DNA of 64,000 nucleotides from Whalleya microplaca. Its lineage: Eukaryota; Ascomycota; Sordariomycetes; Xylariales; Xylariaceae. Made by a program: the position numbers and the translations under genes. This document shows positions 47,874-58,738 of the stretch, in pieces (position 1 is the first letter of the stretch; each line of letters begins with the position of its first letter). The notes under the pieces are model-generated. The model was given only the letters and a program-made list of their open reading frames with translations, was not told the origin of the DNA and ran no database searches. Where the stretch lies: assembly GCA_022497155.1 (NCBI GenBank), contig MU385721.1, forward strand, positions 186,001 to 250,000, written 5' to 3'.

Positions 47874-49739
47874 TTTGAGAACTGACTTCCACTTGAACGG
47901 GGATAAGACAACCTTGAAGTCTATAGACTATGATTCTAAGGAATAACTTCGTCTTAGACCTACTCGGTGATACAGTCGAAGCCTATCGAGTAGTTTAGGA
48001 GGCCAACTCCTGCTATTTTGTACTCCAACTCTCTTCGCCGAACAGCCCGGTATTCCCAATCTGGAGACCATCACGTCAGAGGTAGTCTTCTCAGCAGGTA
48101 AGGTACAGATCACCCAGCGCGCTCCATGACTACCTATCCAGTCGGTCTGTACGACTTGAGAGCTTCAGCTTCCAAGCCAAGGCGCCTGTTAAGACGCCGA
48201 ATTCATTCCGAATATAGATTCGTCTTAACATTCTAATACCACCTCCTATATCTGGTCTAGATCAGAGGCTGTGTCTGATAAATAGGCGTACGCCACTGAG
48301 CGTTTTCTTCTTTTGTCGTTGAAAGATCGCCAAGGAATAGGCCCCTAGTTCCCCGATGATAGATCGATCGTCAAAGGTTATCTGAAAGCTTGGCTTCTGC
48401 ACAAAAGCTATTATCCTTGTCCATGGCGATCCTTCATGCAAGGTTTACGAACGCCAGGCTGAGACTCGAGAGTATATGTACCTGCATTCTAGATCTAGTT
48501 ATTATACGCGAGTTTTAAATATAGACAGGCTGAAAGCTGTTTTAGTCAGTTGAACTATTTAGCGAATTCATTTACATATCAATATCTGATATAATGCTGC
48601 TTGCTCACGTGAAGTATCTGTCGTCATCATCTTACCATTTCAAGCTGAAATATTGAGTGCTTATCGTTTAAACGGTCATATGTTTCATTCTAAGTTTTCC
48701 TTTGCAACAACCATGGCTTATCTTACATGATATACTAGAACCTCTACACCCGTTTAATTATAAGTCGGTTCAATATGTGTCAACGTTACACTAGAAAGTC
48801 TATAAGCCATCTTAGGGCGTGAACGAGGTGCCGAGGAGTGCGAAACCCTACTCACATTTGATAGGTCTATCGAATATCAGCATCTAGCATATCACCGACC
48901 ACAGCCGTAGCCTCTCATGCAAACTCCTTGATAATCTCCCGAGCATCGCATGTCCTCTCGCATTAGATAGACTACCCCGTCTGTTTGCTGAAGCCAGCTT
49001 TAGACGAATGAAGCAGTTGCCCTGTTTCTTCAACACGATAATCGTACCTAATAACTCCGCCGTGCTCTCCTATGCCGATACCTGAAAAGGGAATCCGAGA
49101 CGCTCTCAGCCCCGGTGCCCAAAAGTCGCCTCGTCGAGGTGATGGCCTGATGATGGCGTCTTAGACTTCCATCTCCGGCCCGACTCGAAGGAAAGTGCTT
49201 TTTATTATGTAGCTATACGAGTGCGAGTGCGATATCCTGCAAGGTCTAGAAGTACAATGGGCAGTAATGCAGCCGCGGCCGCGATGATCATGAGCCACGA
49301 GACAAGGCGAGAACCGTTGAGAGATGGGACTGTGTCGTGTTGATTTCAGGGTCAAGGGCTGGTACATTACAAAGTATATAGTAGCATCATGTATATATAG
49401 ATAGGATGCCATCTGTCACTCTATAAGAGCTGAACCTTAAAGTCAATCAAGTCTCATTAACCCTGTATTTCAGCAAGTCTCTATTCTAATAAGCCTCATT
49501 TTGATGATGAGAACACCCTTACCCAGTAGCGGGAAGTATAAACTAAGGCCCGAAAGCATGAGGTTCGAGCCGGTAAGCATACGTTTGCTGATCAAGGCCC
49601 TAAGACCATTTGGTATATTAATAATATTAAAACACAAAAGAAGTCTAATCTTATTAACCCGGGACCAGAACGCCAGGCCATGCATATCGTCTCTATAACC
49701 TCATAAACTCCGTCATGGAGAGGGGCGGGCGCTCCACAA
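47874..49739. other. Intergenic, no gene recognised
   Basis: A/T-rich DNA; short frames such as 49161-49412 and 49470-49685 have no domain. No repeats of note and no RNA gene were found. Confidence 0.5.
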
Positions 49740-51512
49740 TCACGAAGCCCCCAACCTCCTCTCCAGCAGCGTCCGCCGCCGCGTCTCCGCCATCTCGTCG
49801 ACGACGTACCGGTTGAACTCGTCCGGGTTGTCGAGGTACAGGTGGTGGCCGGCCTTGCTGACGACGACGACCTTGGCGCTGCCGTTCTCCCTGCGCTTCT
49901 CCTCCTCCGTGGCGCTCAGGAGCGTCTTGGCCTTGGCCTGCTTGAGCTTCTCCTCGGCCGCCAGGCCGCCGGCGACGTCCATCCAGTCGTTCTCGCCGTA
50001 CATGAATACGATGGGGATGCCGGTTTCCTTCACCGCCGGTGCGCTTTCGGAGGCCGGGGAGATGGTTTGTCTGCCCACGCCGTGTATGCGGTTGATGACG
50101 GGCCTGCGCGCATGGGCGCCGGGGGCTAGAAGATACGGTAGTACGTATTCGCCACTTCCTTTTTGTTTGACTACGGCATCGTGAGTTAGTGTTCGCTCAT
50201 TCTAGAAGGCGTGGTAAGTTATGGAGTGTCACTCACAAAGGGTGTATGCATAATCATGAAGAGTCTGTTTCTCATCTGGGGGTAGATGGTTGAAACGACG
50301 AGATGTCCAGCCAGACACAAATCGAGGGCCCAGTGGTCCCGTTAATCTTACAATGCTGAACGGCGAGACGTTGGCATCCCATAACCAGACTAGCCAGCTA
50401 GGATATGGTCGTCTTTTGGGTGCGTTGGCATCTGTTTGGTCGTTACCGTTGCGCCTTGCATTGGCGAGCCTATTGCTATCGTGGGCTTCGGTTGTCGCTT
50501 GTTGATCAACAGTAAACTCGTCTTGCAATGTCGAGTCCATAGGCTCCGGCATATCAGCGTTGACGGCATAGGGATCTTCTGGTATCCCGACCGGGGAGGC
50601 AAGGATGAGTTTGTTGACATGACCCGGATACTTCAGCGCGTAGGATACGGCTAGGTAACCGCCGAGCGAATGTCCAAGGAGTGTGAATCTTTCAATGTTA
50701 CGAATCTTTCGCCATTCCTCTAGCGCATCGATAAACCAATTCTCGGCCTCTGTAATCTTTCCCGCGGGGTCTCGCGAGCAAATTCTGAATGGTGGCCTCG
50801 TGGAGTTGCCCATCCCTAGCCAGTCGAGCGCGTATAGTTTCCATCCCTTCGATCGGCTCAGATTTTCGAAGTTCTTGTAATAGAATCCCAGGCCAGCGCC
50901 GTATCCGTGAAGCATAACCAACGTGTCGTCAACGGGCTCCCCGATGCGCTCCACGGAGAATTCGTTCAGGCCTCGGTTCTTGCCCGATAACTGTACCATC
51001 GCCGACTTCCATACTCGCGGGCCGTAAGGATCGATCTTGGTGGATATCTGCGCCTCGCCCGGATGATCGGCCGATGGTACTTGGGTCAGAGAGTTGCTCG
51101 TAGAAGCGACAGCCTCGCGCAGATGTGGTATACATGATATCACGTTTCGTTCGGCGACTGTGGGAGTGACGCTCGTCCACTATCATCTAGTTAGAATCAT
51201 AAAAGCCTCAAGCGATTATACCGCGATCGCGCGAAGACGTACCCACTGGTGGATGGCGTCCTTGTAACCTAGCGGAAACATGCCGGTTCCAGGTGGTCTA
51301 GCTGCCGGCTTTACGTCTGGTGTTGGGACGCGTTGAGACGGTCGAAATGACTGTTGGCCAACCCCCGTCGGGGCAGAGGGCACGGCAATAGCTTCCTCAG
51401 TAGACATGTCAGTCCGGGATAGGGAGGCGGCAGTATCGGTGTGCTGTATTCGCGCAACAGTAGAAGCGAGTTTCCTCGAATGTATAATGACTGAGGTAGG
51501 ACTTTTGAGCAT
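49740..51512 (-). CDS. Cld1/ABHD4-5-like alpha/beta hydrolase, probably mitochondrial phospholipase or acyltransferase
   Basis: Three exons on the minus strand: 51512-51243, 51179-50237 and 50170-49740 (547 aa). Introns begin GTACGT and GTGAGT and end AG, and the frames join. The N-terminus MLKSPTSVIIHSRKLASTVA is basic with few acidic residues, consistent with a mitochondrial presequence; a second in-frame ATG at 51407 would remove it. The nucleophile elbow GHSLGG (Ser about 261), the oxyanion segment LHGYGAG (181), and a C-terminal HHLYLD block (His-x4-Asp) are visible. An insert of ~80 polar residues (EPMDSTLQDEFTVDQQATTE onward) sits before the C-terminal half. The family in yeast includes Cld1, a cardiolipin-specific deacylase, and Ict1/Ecm18 acyltransferases; I cannot tell which activity applies. 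Confidence 0.9.
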
Positions 51513-52839
51513 ACCGGTGGCGAAACTTGCTAAGGCCTTGACTTTATATACACTACGGGGCCGGACTCCGAGACATGAAAGAAAATGCGGCAATCAGTCC
51601 ATCAATGCATCAATGATGACACATGTCAAGCGTGCGCAAAGTCCGAACGTACCACGTATCTACTACGCAAGTATGTACATACATGCAGGAACGCACTTAG
51701 ATAGGGTGGCCGAGCCTAGAGTTATTATTAGGCTCGGATGGAATGCGATAAAAGTCGTAAGGGTAATAGGCGTCTATGAAGATTCGGGCTGATTGGTCAG
51801 AGTTGTGAGGACATGATTCAATGGAAGCGAATCTACGGGTTTGGACGGGTCCGGGGTCCTGGAAGTACGCAGTGTGTATTGCCTCGGCTTTTGCATCCTC
51901 CCGCTCCGAGCCCGAGCGCCCTGGCGCCTTACTTAGCTGAATCAAGTCAACAATCTCTTATCAACGCTTGTACTCCGTACTATGGACCTTGTATGTACTT
52001 TGCAGAACTTCATAGTCTATATGAGAGGTGGTTGTATTAAGAGAGGAAGATGTAGTCAGGTTTCTACAAATACCCTTCATAGGTAAATGTATTCATGTCC
52101 AGTTCTACAGCATACTTGACAACTCGCAAAAGTTGTAATTTTCCATTCCTGTAACATTGCTCCGAGTGAACATTGAACTCCCCTGTTCCTTGGCTGCCTG
52201 GGGCTGATGACGCAAACCCAACAAGCCTGAAATTCGGAGTTACCAGTGTCCTAGCGCCATCTTAACTCCGTGGCTGCAGCCAATGTCATGCATCAAGGTT
52301 AACTTAAATCCAGATAGCCTTTTCTCGGGTCCTCCCCTCCCGTCACGATAACAGATAGTCGCATAGCAGCATAACATTCAACCGTAATAATACCTACTCA
52401 ACTACTACACTTAATAAGATCTCACATTTAATGTAGGCATTACATGGTACCCCTTTTATGTGATATCGACCATAGTGAAAGTTCAATTTGAACAACTAGT
52501 CTAAGAATAAGAAATATTGATCCTCCATAGTCGACCTACCGATAAGTCTCTGATTCCATGCCAATGTGAGCCAACAGCTGTTAAAAATACCGGTTTGGTG
52601 CTTTCTCGACATTAACGAGCTCGAGCTGTGCATCCTGCATCTCATCCAATATCGTTATGTGGTCAACGACCAACACATTCATGTCGTAACGCGTTATATG
52701 CCTACATTGTAAACGCACGCCAGAACTCATCTTCACCGGGGCAGTTAGGCGTCAAGAGCCACGTGAGCCCGCTGTGTTCCCTGACCTTCATTTGAATCGC
52801 TTGATTGTCAACCTTGGGGCCTCCGGGGTACCGTGGAGG

Positions 52840-53670
52840 TTCCACTTCGAGTTATTTCGCAGTATTGTAAACTGTAGCCCCAAAGTCCAATCTGAATGGT
52901 GTCATACCCTGCTTCAGATGGGATAATTGAAGGCTGCAAACCGGTAGACTGGCTGGATGGTCCCGCGAAGGTGGGCAACTTGCCGGTACGCGTGAACCTA
53001 GAGTAACTCGTCGGTCTGGCGACACAAGTGTGTTGTTGATGCTCCTTGAGATTGGTGAGCTGTGATGAAGCCTACAATGGCCACCCCGAGGTTGTCTAAG
53101 GCGTCCAGATAGTCGCAACCTCTCCAAAGTCATTCGTCGATGAGCCCCCAAAACTTCTGACAACGAATGTGTGGAAATACAGAAGAGCTGGACGTATTTA
53201 CAGCTTTTCGCAGCGGTACTTGAAGCATAGTGGTCATCCCTGTCGCTCCACAAGTAGCACCTTGAAACAGGTCCCCTTGACATTAGGAGACACAACCACC
53301 TGATCCCCATGGGCGAACCTCATTTGCAGTGAGTGAAAAGAGGGCTCGAAGAAACAATAGCGACAGGACGAGCTCTCAGCAGTAGTACTGGTGTGACTAT
53401 CACCAGCTGTGATTTCTGGAAATCCCGCAAAAATCAGGGGTAGAAGGCCAGACTTGAAGAAAGCCGTAACAAGTTGGCCAACGGACACACCAGGCTCCGC
53501 TATTGCCACCTGGTGCACCAGATCGATCGAAAGGAGTTGCGGGGAGGATCTGGCAAGCAGGCTGTTGCCTGACTCTGTACTGCTGGTCCGATAATTATCA
53601 GTCGAGCCGTAATTGACTGCGTCTTGAGAAAAGGCTGCGTACACGGACGTATCTCCCTCTACTGACAAAC
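52840..53670 (-). pseudogene. Frameshifted DHCR24-like FAD-dependent oxidoreductase pseudogene
   Basis: On the minus strand the N-terminal part of a delta(24)-sterol-reductase/FAD_binding_4 protein can be read, ...LLSIDLVHQVAIAEPGVSVG then LIFAGFPEITAG and SSSCRYCFFEPSFHS. Near 53275 the frame ends, and the next frame picks up DLFQGATCGATGMTTMLQVP, as expected for the family's DLFRGAAG region. It shifts again near 53205 (KYVQLFCISTHSLSEVLG), and once more into CDYLDALDNLGVAIVGF, followed by stops. So at least three frame changes are seen over ~800 bp. The intact family uses FAD and NADPH on sterol or lipid substrates. The catalytic C-terminal half is poorly recognisable. The first frame still runs to an ATG-poor N-terminus near 53668; the original start is not clear. 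Confidence 0.78.
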
Positions 53671-54555
53671 TGAACCATCCCCTTTCTAGGTCGGCCCATT
53701 AGACATTCATTGACCTCTTGCCTGGCTGGAAGCCGCCTGGTATGAATTCGGGATAGATAACATCCGACGAGGTAGATTTCGGCGCCGGCTTGGGGGAAGG
53801 CGGCTTAGTGGCCGTAGAGACACACTCCTTAGAACTAGGATTGTCAGGAGTGGTAGAATTGGAAGAGGCTTCCGAAGACTTCTTGACGGCCTCCATGTCT
53901 GCAGTATGAGCGACGGTTGAGGATTCCATGTGAGATATCGCGAATGCCAAGGCGTTCAAAGTGTTGATGCTTGGGCAAAGAAAACCAAACGAATCAAGCA
54001 CATAGGGACTATTAATATTCTTCACGATTTAGCTGTCATGACCAGGGTCTTTTATCCAGCTCTCCTAAAACGAATCAATGAGGCTCAACACACAAGGCCT
54101 GGGACGGTCTCTAATGCAGTAGGTAGTACACGACCAACTTGCTAGATAATGCCGTGTCCCTCCTCAAGGACTTCGTTGTGAAACGTAAGCAGCAACTTGC
54201 CCAATCACACGACGAACATAACCAATACTCATTGCATCATTCGTGGATACCCAGAGGTGGGCATACGTAGCCGGTAGTCCTTCAGCGTTCCGTAAGACAT
54301 ATTGGAAAACGCCTATTCGTCTACGGCTGGAGGTTGATGTTGCGGGAGGCGGCAGCTAAGCCTTTTAGGACAAAGTTCCGGGAGCCCCTGGGGGTTAGGA
54401 CTTAGGTGTTAGTAATAAGTTTATGTTGGGTTATTGGCAGGCAGACAGGACACGCTCATTTCTGTGTGAGCAGGTGAAATCTGAACACGGCAGGGTAAAG
54501 TCAGTTGGAACTGTACAACGGAAACGCATAGATGTAGCAGTATAAGTCTGTACAC

Positions 54556-54640
54556 GGGCAGACGGGCAGACAGGCAGACAGGCAGACAGGCAGAACAGGC
54601 AGAACAGGTAGGCGCAGGCGCACAGGCGCACAGGCGCATT
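54556..54640. repeat. Minisatellite, ggcagaca and ggcgcaca units
   Basis: About five units of (g)gcagacag/aggcagaacag run from 54556 to 54608, and a ggcgcacag-type block follows to 54640. Slippage-prone low-complexity repeat; copy number is likely to vary between strains. It lies in the 5' region of the Spo7 gene. Confidence 0.85.
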
Positions 54641-55074
54641 GCAGAATAATGGCGCTATGACCACCTAGTTACTTGTCCCATGTAGCCAATGGCCTACGCG
54701 GGCGGACCCTGCCCTTGCCCTGCCCTGCTGCCCAGGCCGCCTTACGCAGTACTCAGTACTCCGTACTCCGTACCTACCAGAAATTATTATGACGGAACGC
54801 TGCAGTATGCAACGATCCCTCCGATTACGACTACGACTACGACTACGACAACCCCATGACTCCCAACCTGCCCAAATCCCGCTACACCAGTACCACGAGT
54901 TCCAATTTCACGACCACATACACACCGACAGCTCATGAATGTATCACCAAACTCTGAGTCACGCTGACGCGGGCGCCACAACCCAACAAGCCCCGCCTCA
55001 TCTGATTCGCACAGAGGCACAGAGGTAACGGTCGAACCAAACGAACAAACGAACAGACGAAAAAAAAATACACC

Positions 55075-56337
55075 ATGGCCGACTCCATCGACTCCATCGT
55101 CAAGGGCGCGCCCCAGCCCGGCCAGGAGCTCAGGTCGCCGCCGACGGGCACGAGCCCCATCATCGGCGCGGCCAAGCCAGGCGATCCCCTGAACCACACG
55201 CCGAGCTCGCCGTCGATGATCTACCTCAACATGCTGATCCTCGAGGCGTCGCTGCGCGCGCAGTACCTCGAGCTGCGCGCCCGCCGCCGCAAGCACACCT
55301 TCTTCCTCAGCCTGCTGTGCGTCTGGCTCGCCGGCTTCGGCTACGCGCTGTTCCTCGCCCCGCGCGAGGACGGCAGCGGCGTCGGCGGCTCCGTCTACTG
55401 GGTCGTCGACATGACCGAGAAGGTCTGCTTCATCAGCGGCATCGTCACCGGCATCCTGGTCTGGGCCACCGGCATATGGGAGCGCGGCATCAGGTGGCCC
55501 CGGCGGTGGTTCGGTATATGCAACCGGGGCCTGCGGGGGTTCAACTGCAAGCTCGTCATCGACAAGCGCTCCTGGTGGTTCGAGATCGTCTCGCTGATCG
55601 GCTTCTTCTTCACCTACGGCGCCTACTCGAGCCCGGCCGGCCAGTACCGCTTTGTGGAGCCCTCGATACTGCGCGAGGTCGACCAGGAGTTGAACCTCAA
55701 CCGCCACGAACATCCGCAGCTCCCCTTCGTCAGCGCCGACGAGGAGAAGGGGGGACATGAGGAGGACCTGTCCCCGGGAGGAGACTACGTCAAACTGCTT
55801 CTTTGGCCCAAGCCCTTCTCCCCCAATTTCCGGGAAAATTGGGAGCTCTACAGAAGCGAATATTGGGAACGGGAAAATGAACGTCGGGCACTGATTAGAT
55901 CAAAGCTAAAAGAGCGCGATAGGCAGCTAGCGAAACAGCAATATGGTTGGTTGTGGTGGCTACCATGGCAGCGAAAACCAGAGGAGAAGGCACACATGCA
56001 TGGCGCCGGAGCAGGAGATGCGGAGAAACATACGCATCACCGCCACTCTACCATCGCGAAGGAGACCGCCAAGCGCACTAGGAGTGGCAGCGTTCGCCGG
56101 GGTAGCAACTCGGGGGGCTCGTCGCGCACTCCAACGCCTCCGGTAGATTCGGAGGAGGGCGGTGGGATGAGCAGGAAGGGTAGCACGGCCTCCAGCACTT
56201 CCGATAAGAGACGGAAGAAGCACGTCCCATCGATCTCAAAGTCAAGGAGGCCTGGGATCGAGTCTAGAACGCTCACGCCAGAGTTTCCATCGCCGCTGGC
56301 TAGGGAGAGCAGTGTTGGGAGGGAGAATCCGGCGTGA
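55075..56337 (+). CDS. spo7: Spo7-like nuclear-envelope/ER membrane protein
   Basis: A single exon of 420 aa. The core is the Spo7 block with SPSSPSMIYLNMLILEASLRA-type sequence (residues about 43-63), then the Arg-rich loop RARRRKHTFFL, and hydrophobic segments at about 83-102 (LSLLCVWLAGFGYALFL), 120-137 (SGIVTGILVWATGIW) and 172-185 (WWFEIVSLIGFFF), so two or three membrane passes. The C-terminus (about 300-420) is basic, Ser-rich and disordered, as in other filamentous fungi, with a HKRKH-type cluster. Spo7 is the regulatory partner of the Nem1 phosphatase, which dephosphorylates the lipin Pah1 and so controls membrane lipid synthesis. It acts at the nuclear envelope and ER. It starts with ATG at 55075 just 3' of an A-rich run, which fits a eukaryotic leader. 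Confidence 0.93.
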   Translation: MADSIDSIVKGAPQPGQELRSPPTGTSPIIGAAKPGDPLNHTPSSPSMIYLNMLILEASLRAQYLELRARRRKHTFFLSLLCVWLAGFGYALFLAPREDGSGVGGSVYWVVDMTEKVCFISGIVTGILVWATGIWERGIRWPRRWFGICNRGLRGFNCKLVIDKRSWWFEIVSLIGFFFTYGAYSSPAGQYRFVEPSILREVDQELNLNRHEHPQLPFVSADEEKGGHEEDLSPGGDYVKLLLWPKPFSPNFRENWELYRSEYWERENERRALIRSKLKERDRQLAKQQYGWLWWLPWQRKPEEKAHMHGAGAGDAEKHTHHRHSTIAKETAKRTRSGSVRRGSNSGGSSRTPTPPVDSEEGGGMSRKGSTASSTSDKRRKKHVPSISKSRRPGIESRTLTPEFPSPLARESSVGRENPA

Positions 56338-57706
56338 TGATTAATAGAGTAGCTGCTACATATTGTCACCCTTTTGGTTTCTAGCTTTCCAGCGGCCTCA
56401 ATACATAATAGTACATGCAAGAATGTTTCTATATTGATATGTGGCCGCGCTCTGTTTATGGTTTCCTATACACATAACAGCTGGGTATCTCATTGCGAGC
56501 CTTCTTTGGAGAAATGCCTAACCAGCTGACGAAATGACTTGACTGTACAGTAAGATTTGTATGCTTCCCCCCACAAATGTTTCCTAATTTCCATTGCAGA
56601 AGCAGCATTTTACACCTACCTAGGTAGTTAGGTTGCTCATGCTATGTGCCTGCATATATCTAGCCATTTACTCCCTAGAACACCGATTTTAGTCCTCTTT
56701 ACCTTATCTGGTGTTGCCCTTTCCTTGCAGGAAGGGGTGAGGGGCTTTATCATCAAGGAAGCTATCTAAGTAGGTACATATGTAGCTTCCATCCGATTGC
56801 TCTTACATCTGACCTCAGAAGCAGGTGCAGAGAATTGAGAACTCGTAGTGTACCTACCTAGATACAGAAGTCCTTGCCAAAAGTGGACATCCGCATGTAT
56901 ACTTCACCTGCTATCTATTGTGGTTGCTAAGACTTGGGAGAGCGATTTATATTTTCCTCTCTAGTCTACTGTGTTACCTTGACCTTTTGGGAATGGAGTT
57001 CTGTATGAGCTGGGTTTAACAGGCTGGAAATATGGAAACTAATGAGCACAACAAATACGGTTTATTGCTTAGAATATATATATATATATATATATATACA
57101 TCAATGTACAAAAAAAAAGCAACAATTTCTACTCGCCTTATGGTTTCAAAGACTTAAATCAAGACTATCATGTAGGTACATGTATCTACTTGAGTGGGCT
57201 ATGATTACCTACGATGTCGCAAGTACCCCGGATTTAAGTTTTAAGGTTGGTCCATACCCCTGACCAGTCCCCGATGCTGGGTCCCTTCGGGCAATCACAG
57301 GACACCTCTGGGGTGTAGATCAAAGCTAAAACGGACTGCGGCTGCTCCCTTCAGGGTTCACTCACTATTACCTCATCGAACTGCACCCATATAACTTCAA
57401 CGCCGACCATCCAACGTTCAAATCAGCGATGTTGCACTTATAACTCAAAAAATTCTTGATCATTATTTTGTACCATTCCTGTCACAAAAAGATTGATCCT
57501 TCCACAACCGCATTATATCGCATTATACCGCATTTTACGGGGCATACCTACACTAGCCGCTAGGTCGTATCCGATTGCAAGCCGACACATGAATAGCGGC
57601 CAAACAAGGCATCCAACCGAGGCAGCTGTGATTTCGTCCTCCCTCACTTCAAAGTAACTTGCAGCATCCTCTCCTCCATCTAACCGAGCCACAAGAAGAC
57701 GGACAA
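56338..57706. other. Intergenic, with (TA)n and TACCTAGGTA-like motifs
   Basis: The (TA)n run spans about 57072-57098. A palindromic block cacctacctaggtagttagg lies at 56616-56635 and another gtacctacctagatac near 56850. No gene recognised. Confidence 0.5.
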
Positions 57707-58738
57707 ATGAACATGGAACCGTCCATACACCATAACAGTGGTGCAATGCCAACAGCGCCCTACGAGCGGCCCCCCAGCCCTCCGACCATCATGATCCCCA
57801 CGCCAGTCCTACAGGATGCGAGCCAGCCCATCAAGGTGGTGCCCAGCTACACGAACATCGACCCCACCTCTCTGAGCGCGGCCGACCTCGAGATCATCAC
57901 GCAGAACGGCAAGGAGCAGATCGCCCACGACTCGGCCCTGTCGTGGACGTACGAGAGCCGGCGCGTCGCCCAGCCCGTCCTCGACTTCCTCTACCTCGGG
58001 CCCTCGACCGTGGCGCGCGATCGCCAGTGGCTGCGTGACCACGGCATCACCATGCTGCTAGCGGCGCGCGACTCGCAGATGGCCAAGTTCCGGCTGCTGG
58101 CCATCGACCAGGTGGCGCAGGAGCTCGGGCTGCAGGCCGCGCACGTCGACGTGTCCGGCCACCAGGAGCTGATCCGCGCGTTCCCCTCCACCGTGCGCAA
58201 GATCAACAACCACATGCTCGACATCTACCACCAGCAGCGCGTCGACCGCAAGGAGCTCGCCACCGGCGTGGGCGGCGATGGCGATAACATGGTGATCGAC
58301 CAGCAGAACTTCCGCCGCGGCAAGGTCCTGGTCTTCTGCGAGACCGGCAACTCGCGCTCGGCCGCTGTCGTCGTCGCCTACCTCATGGCGGTCATGGGCA
58401 TGGACTTGGTGCAGGCCTGCCAGTTCGTCCACTTCAAGCGCTTCTCCGTGAGCCTCGACGAGGACCTCAAGCAGGTGCTGCGCACATACTGCGATATCCT
58501 CGCCGCGCAGCGCACCGTGCACTTCCACGAGCTCCATGGTAGTCCTGTTAGGGTCGGGAATTCAAAGCGGGGCATCGATGCGACGGTGGACGAGGATGCG
58601 GATATGGGAGGGCCCGGAGATGACGGGCCGGTGGACCAGGATCGCTTTGCTGGCCGCCAGGGATTCGTGCCGTTCGTCGATGTGGACGAGCCTAAGGGGT
58701 ATTCGAAGTATCGACCCTCGAGCTCTGGAGGATCTTGA
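57707..58738 (+). CDS. Dual-specificity phosphatase-like protein (STYX-type context)
   Basis: A single exon of 343 aa from the ATG at 57707 (MNMEPSIHHNSG). The PTP signature is CETGNSR (C211 to R217, a C-x5-R loop) within VFCETGNSRSAAVVVAYLM. The residue before the catalytic Cys is Phe rather than the usual His. The conserved Asp-bearing loop before it is less clear. A C-terminal Asp/Gly-rich tail follows the domain. The Cys and Arg are present, so it may be active, but the missing His lowers the confidence in catalysis. In this family it would be a cytoplasmic phosphatase or a substrate-binding pseudophosphatase related to STYX. The long N-terminal part (about 60 residues) is disordered. Confidence 0.85.
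   Translation: MNMEPSIHHNSGAMPTAPYERPPSPPTIMIPTPVLQDASQPIKVVPSYTNIDPTSLSAADLEIITQNGKEQIAHDSALSWTYESRRVAQPVLDFLYLGPSTVARDRQWLRDHGITMLLAARDSQMAKFRLLAIDQVAQELGLQAAHVDVSGHQELIRAFPSTVRKINNHMLDIYHQQRVDRKELATGVGGDGDNMVIDQQNFRRGKVLVFCETGNSRSAAVVVAYLMAVMGMDLVQACQFVHFKRFSVSLDEDLKQVLRTYCDILAAQRTVHFHELHGSPVRVGNSKRGIDATVDEDADMGGPGDDGPVDQDRFAGRQGFVPFVDVDEPKGYSKYRPSSSGGS

Larger units (their letters stand above)
51513..55074. other. Intergenic, containing a pseudogene and a minisatellite
   Basis: The pseudogene near 53 kb and the repeat near 54.6 kb are listed separately. A minus-strand frame at 53699-54025 (Ser/Thr/Pro-rich, ending GGFQPGKRSMNV) is low-complexity and lies just upstream of the pseudogene; a function is not supported. 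Positions 54823-54850 are a gactac-type trinucleotide run. Confidence 0.5.

Noticed and set aside
47202..47892. Plus-strand and second minus-strand frames at the GH23 locus
   Set aside because: They overlap the GH23 frame and lack signal peptide or domain; composition is that of a GC-rich shadow.
54556..54640. CRISPR-like array
   Set aside because: Units are short, contiguous and degenerate with no spacers; it is a minisatellite.
54787..55758. A long minus-strand frame opposite spo7
   Set aside because: It is Asp/Ala/Val/Gly-rich, the mirror of the GC-rich Spo7 codons, and has no domain; the plus strand has the recognised family.
57809..58537. Long minus-strand frames opposite the phosphatase-like gene
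   Set aside because: They are shadows of GC-rich codons on the plus strand; the plus strand has the PTP signature.
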